A stretch of 17,385 nt of DNA from Gammaproteobacteria bacterium (GTDB taxonomy: Bacteria; Pseudomonadota; Gammaproteobacteria; DRLM01). This document shows, piece by piece, positions 14,993-17,385 of this stretch (positions are counted from its first letter, which is position 1; each line of letters starts with the position of its first letter). The translations under genes and the position numbers were made by a program. The stretch lies in assembly GCA_015490395.1 (NCBI GenBank), contig WFXX01000305.1:1-17385 (forward strand), in the 5' to 3' direction. Under the pieces are notes generated by a model that saw only the letters and a program-made list of their open reading frames with translations, was not told the origin of the DNA and did no database searches.

Positions 14993-16321
14993 CTACCTTG
15001 AGGCGCCGCCCCGGCCAGCGCCCATGAGCTCATCAAAGCTCATCGGCCGCTCGCTGATCCGGGCCACCTCCAGAGCCTTCTCCACCACTTGGTCCTCCAG
15101 GAGGGCAGTCTCCACCTCCACCAGGCGCCCCCGATCGCTGTAGTACCAACGGATGACCTCCTCGGGCTGCTCGTAGCTGGCGGCGATGGCCTCCACCCGG
15201 GCCCGGACCTGGGCCGGGTCGGCCCGCAGGGCCAACCGGCGCACCAGCTCAGCCACGATCAGCCCCAGCGCCACCCGCCGTCGGGCCTGGGCCTCCAGCC
15301 GCTCCTCCCAGCGCTGCTGCGCCTCCTCCTCGGTCCCCGGCGCGGGACCGGCACCCAGCTGCCGCTTGAGCACCTCCATCTCCCGGCCCACCAGGCTGCG
15401 GGGCAGCTCCACCTCCGGGTTGGCGGCCAGCAGCGCATCCATCACGGCCTGTTTGACCCGCTCCCGGATGGCCTGTTCCAGCTCGCGCTCCATGGAGGCT
15501 CGCACTTCCCGGCGCAGGGCCTCCAACCCGCCCTCCTGGATGCCAAAGGACTGGAGGAAGGCCTCGTCCAGCTCCGGCAGGCGGGCCTCGCGCACCTCCT
15601 TGACCTGAACATCGAAACGCACCCGCTTGCCGGCGAGCTGGGGCACTCGGTAGTCCTCGGGGAAATCCACGTCAAAGCTGCGGCCCTCCCCGGCCCGGGC
15701 CCCCAGGAGGGCCTGCTCGAAGCCCTGGACCGCGGTGCCGCTGCCCAGCTCCACCGCGTGGCCCTTGCCCTCGTTGCCAGGAAAGGGCTGCCCGTCCACG
15801 CTGCCCCGGAAGTCGATGATCACCCGGTCGCCCTCGCGGGCCTCCCGGTCCACGGGTACCCATTCGGCCCGCTGGCGGCGGAGCTTCTGGATCATCCGCT
15901 CCACGTCCTCGTCGGTGACCGCCACCCGGGGGCGCTCCACCTCCGCCCCCTCCGGCAGGCGGGCCTCGAACTCCGGGTAGACCTCGAAGACCGCCGTGTA
16001 GCGCAGGGCCGCACCCGGGGCCAGCTCCCCCTCCAGCTCGAAGCTGGCCCCGCCGGCCGGGCGCAGGCGATGCTCGGCCAAGGCCCGGGTGAAAGTGGAC
16101 TGGATGAGGGCATCGCGCACCTCCCGGCGCACGCTGGGCCCGTAGCGTCGCTCCACCACCTTGAGGGGGACCTTGCCCGGGCGGAAGCCGTCGATACGCA
16201 CTTGGCGGGCCAAGGCCTGCAAGCGGTTCCGGACCTCCTCCTCCACCTGCTCGGCGGGCACCTCCACCCTCAAGCGGCGCTCCAGCCCCTTCTCCGTGAG
16301 CTCGACCTGCATCGCTGACAT
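14993..16321 (-). CDS. tig: Trigger factor (ribosome-associated chaperone)
   Basis: First chaperone met by nascent chains, docking on ribosomal protein L23 at the exit tunnel; 442 residues (E. coli 432). The ribosome-binding signature GFRPGKVP is at 45-52. The FKBP-type isomerase domain spans about 163-245 (GDRVIIDFRGSVDG to VRFDVQVKEV). The helical chaperone domain fills the rest and ends with PMSFDELMG, as in the family. The start is uncertain: ATG 16321 (MSAMQVELTEKG) has a weak GAGA ribosome site, while ATG 16312 (MQVELTEKG) aligns better with E. coli but has none. It lies 71 nt after tRNA-Leu with a hairpin between, and clpP follows after 41 nt. It may be read from the tRNA promoters as well as its own. 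Confidence 0.97.
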   Translation of the reverse strand: MSAMQVELTEKGLERRLRVEVPAEQVEEEVRNRLQALARQVRIDGFRPGKVPLKVVERRYGPSVRREVRDALIQSTFTRALAEHRLRPAGGASFELEGELAPGAALRYTAVFEVYPEFEARLPEGAEVERPRVAVTDEDVERMIQKLRRQRAEWVPVDREAREGDRVIIDFRGSVDGQPFPGNEGKGHAVELGSGTAVQGFEQALLGARAGEGRSFDVDFPEDYRVPQLAGKRVRFDVQVKEVREARLPELDEAFLQSFGIQEGGLEALRREVRASMERELEQAIRERVKQAVMDALLAANPEVELPRSLVGREMEVLKRQLGAGPAPGTEEEAQQRWEERLEAQARRRVALGLIVAELVRRLALRADPAQVRARVEAIAASYEQPEEVIRWYYSDRGRLVEVETALLEDQVVEKALEVARISERPMSFDELMGAGRGGASR

Positions 16322-16359
16322 CTTTTCTCGGTTCAGTGGACGGGATACTCAAGAACGAC

Positions 16360-16380
16360 CCCCACCCAGCAACGGTGGGG
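16360..16380 (-). terminator. Hairpin between tRNA-Leu and tig (weak terminator or attenuator)
   Basis: A perfect 7-bp stem, CCCCACC (16360-16366) with GGTGGGG (16374-16380), around 7 nt. On the minus strand it is followed by a poor T-run (GTCGTTCTTG), so termination is probably partial. It lies 12 nt past the 3' end of tRNA-Leu and upstream of tig, placed to limit tRNA transcripts running into tig or to define the tRNA 3' end. Confidence 0.5.
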
Positions 16381-16392
16381 CGTGAAAGGTTT

Positions 16393-16477
16393 TGGTGCGA
16401 AAGGAGAGACTCGAACTCTCACGGGTTGCCCCACTGGATCCTAAGTCCAGCGCGTCTACCAGTTCCGCCACTTTCGC
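16393..16477 (-). tRNA. tRNA-Leu (TAG)
   Basis: Complete class II tRNA, 85 nt, with encoded CCA (16393-16395). Acceptor GCGAAAG pairs with CTTTCGC, discriminator A. Anticodon stem CTGGA/TCCAG with loop CTTAGGA; anticodon TAG at 16441-16443. A long variable arm (TGGGGCAACCCGT) typical of tRNA-Leu is present. Last tRNA of the cluster before tig. Confidence 0.97.
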
Positions 16478-16501
16478 AGGTGCCAAAAGGAATTCGGCTT
16501 A

Positions 16502-16507
16502 ATTATA
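16502..16507 (-). promoter_or_regulatory. -10 candidate upstream of tRNA-Leu
   Basis: A perfect TATAAT (16507-16502) lies 24 nt before the tRNA-Leu 5' end, in the largest spacer of the cluster (137 nt). Transcription would begin near 16495. No good -35 is visible, so strength is uncertain. If active it would drive tRNA-Leu and possibly tig-clpP. The rest of the spacer is GC-rich toward tRNA-Leu and AT-rich next to tRNA-Lys, with no gene. Confidence 0.45.
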
Positions 16508-16614
16508 CACCGCGGGCCAGCAGCAGGCCTGCCGGGCAGCGGTGGGGGCAGGGGGCCGCTAACGTGTGGAGGGCGGCAGCGGAATGGCAAGAGGTTGATC
16601 TCAAAGAAGAATTT

Positions 16615-16690
<76 letters not shown>

Positions 16691-16726
16691 GCGCGGTTTG
16701 ACCCCACAAGGGGACGAACGAAGTTC

Positions 16727-16732
16727 AATATA
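16727..16732 (-). promoter_or_regulatory. Weak -10-like box upstream of tRNA-Lys
   Basis: TATATT (16732-16727) is the only AT-rich block in the 88-nt tRNA-His/tRNA-Lys spacer, about 36 nt before tRNA-Lys. No -35 is recognisable. It could be an internal promoter or a processing-related AT-rich site. Confidence 0.25.
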
Positions 16733-16778
16733 GACGCCCCGAGACGGGCACGCATCCTACCCACGGAACCTCCCTGCT

Positions 16779-16855
16779 TGGGGTGGACGATGGGACTCGA
16801 ACCCACGACGACCGGAACCACAATCCGGGGCTCTACCAACTGAGCTACGTCCACC
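16779..16855 (-). tRNA. tRNA-His (GTG)
   Basis: Complete cloverleaf, 77 nt counting the encoded extra G at position -1 (16855), which histidyl-tRNA synthetase needs, and CCA (16779-16781). Acceptor GTGGACG pairs with CGTCCAC; discriminator C, as in bacterial tRNA-His. Anticodon loop TTGTGGT, anticodon GTG at 16819-16821. D- and T-arms are intact. Confidence 0.97.
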
Positions 16856-16860
16856 AGATC

Positions 16861-16887
16861 CCTCCGGCGGGACGCCGCCCGCCGAGG
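16861..16887 (-). other. Hairpin just upstream of tRNA-His
   Basis: GGCGGG (16866-16871) pairs with CCCGCC (16878-16883), extended by CCTC (16861-16864) with GAGG (16884-16887) across one bulged base, giving about 10 bp around a 6-nt loop. It begins near the expected start site of the extended -10 promoter at 16893-16901 and ends 5 nt before tRNA-His. Likely a 5' leader structure removed by RNase P processing. Confidence 0.45.
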
Positions 16888-16892
16888 TCACA

Positions 16893-16901
16893 ACTATAGC
16901 A
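16893..16901 (-). promoter_or_regulatory. Extended -10 promoter candidate upstream of tRNA-His
   Basis: TGC followed by TATAGT (16901-16893) matches the extended -10 form TGnTATAAT with one mismatch. This class can work without a good -35, and none is seen. It would give a start near 16886, about 30 nt before tRNA-His. It lies in a 107-nt spacer after tRNA-Arg. Confidence 0.5.
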
Positions 16902-16962
16902 TGCCGCGGTACAGCCAAGGGGTCGCCAGGACCGGTATCCCCAACCCACCACCCAGGGCCGA

Positions 16963-17039
<77 letters not shown>

Positions 17040-17091
17040 CTGGAGGCGGTCCGGGTCTTCCGGAAGGGCGCGCTCCGGGCGGGCCCGGGCC

Positions 17092-17168
17092 TGGTCGGGG
17101 CAGAGGGATTCGAACCCCCGACTTCCTGCTCCCAAAGCAGGCGCGCTACCAGGCTGCGCTATGCCCCG
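17092..17168 (-). tRNA. tRNA-Pro (TGG)
   Basis: Complete cloverleaf, 77 nt, encoded CCA (17092-17094). Acceptor CGGGGCA pairs with TGCCCCG, discriminator A. Anticodon stem CCTGC/GCAGG with loop TTTGGGA; anticodon TGG at 17132-17134. D-arm TAGCGCAGCCTGGTAGCGC matches bacterial tRNA-Pro closely. It is the first gene behind the cluster promoter; tRNA-Arg follows after 52 nt. Confidence 0.97.
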
Positions 17169-17204
17169 CTCGCCCCTGCGGCAGTACGGGGCTGAAGCTG
17201 GCTA

Positions 17205-17233
17205 ATGCTAACGTCGGGCGCTGTGGCCGTCAA
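17205..17233 (-). promoter_or_regulatory. Sigma70-type promoter of the tRNA cluster
   Basis: -35 TTGACG (17233-17228) and -10 TAGCAT (17210-17205) are separated by exactly 17 nt on the minus strand. The expected start is near 17198, giving a roughly 30-nt leader before tRNA-Pro. This is the best promoter at the head of the Pro-Arg-His-Lys-Leu series. Confidence 0.7.
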
Positions 17234-17385
17234 CGGACCGAGGATCGAACGGGTTCGCCGCGTGCTGCCCTTTGCCTAGAGGCACAAGCGACGGTTCCCG
17301 GGGGCAGGTGGCGCCAGGCCACTACCGCCCCCACCAGGCTCGCCAAGGCGGCGGCACCGTAGGTCCCAGCCGGGCCCACCCCTTC
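17234..17385. other. Right-edge non-coding stretch
   Basis: GC-rich sequence upstream of the tRNA cluster promoter. I see no supported gene on either strand. Small inverted repeats are present (CGAAC at 17246-17250 with GTTCG at 17253-17257; GCCT...AGGC at 17274-17283) but none is clearly functional. Confidence 0.5.

Noticed and set aside
12868..15036. Extended ClpX frame starting inside tig
   Set aside because: The extra N-terminal ~294 residues overlap clpP in another frame and are low-complexity Gly/Ala/Arg/Pro; true ClpX starts at 14154 with a ribosome site and the zinc domain.
17241..17257. T-loop-like TTCGATC on the minus strand, as if a sixth tRNA or a tRNA remnant
   Set aside because: No acceptor, D-arm or anticodon stem can be drawn around it, and there is no CCA.

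Overview
This is a high-GC (roughly two-thirds G+C by eye) chromosomal segment of a gammaproteobacterium. The strongest support is gene order. Read on the minus strand from the right edge it runs: tRNA cluster, tig, clpP, clpX, lon, hupB, two tRNAs, ppiD. It then meets fabI on the plus strand, followed by a yejABEF-type peptide ABC importer on the minus strand. From memory, pseudomonads have the same backbone (tig-clpP-clpX-lon-hupB-ppiD ... fabI ... npp/yej transporter). Protein sequences and lengths fit Gammaproteobacteria, but genus and species cannot be fixed from this window.

Layout, left to right. (1) 1-5410, minus strand: a four-gene operon for an oligopeptide/microcin-C-type ABC importer (binding protein, two permeases, and a fused-type ATPase cut by the left edge), with 4-12 nt between genes. 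(2) 5411-5512: a divergent control region with one AT-rich -10 candidate. (3) 5513-7603, plus strand: fabI (enoyl-ACP reductase) followed 27 nt later by a sodium/dicarboxylate-type (SLC1/EAAT-like) symporter. (4) 7600-9519, minus strand: ppiD, whose stop codon overlaps the symporter stop tail to tail. (5) 9572-10273: a strong sigma70-type promoter, a long structured leader, hupB (HU), tRNA-Val(TAC), tRNA-Asp(GTC) and a near-perfect intrinsic terminator. This looks like one mixed mRNA/tRNA transcription unit. (6) 10303-16321: the proteostasis cluster lon, clpX, clpP, tig. (7) 16393-17168: tRNA-Leu(TAG), Lys(CTT), His(GTG), Arg(TCT) and Pro(TGG), all minus strand, all with encoded CCA, behind a good promoter at 17205-17233 and with extra -10-like boxes inside the cluster.

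How the genes work together: trigger factor binds nascent chains at the ribosome, PpiD acts on the periplasmic side of the translocon, ClpXP and Lon degrade misfolded or tagged proteins, and HU compacts DNA. The tRNAs embedded around them tie this block to translation. fabI completes each fatty-acid elongation round. The importer and symporter bring in peptides and probably acidic amino acids.

Most of the window is ordinary, well-conserved core genome. I see no phage, insertion sequence, CRISPR array or defence system, and no convincing new system. The points most worth a second look are the eukaryote-like features of the SLC1 symporter (including a Glu at the position linked to K+ coupling in mammalian EAATs), a lipoprotein binding protein that also carries a C-terminal membrane helix, an enlarged YejE permease, and several strong RNA hairpins in the hupB leader, between clpP and clpX, and within the tRNA units.
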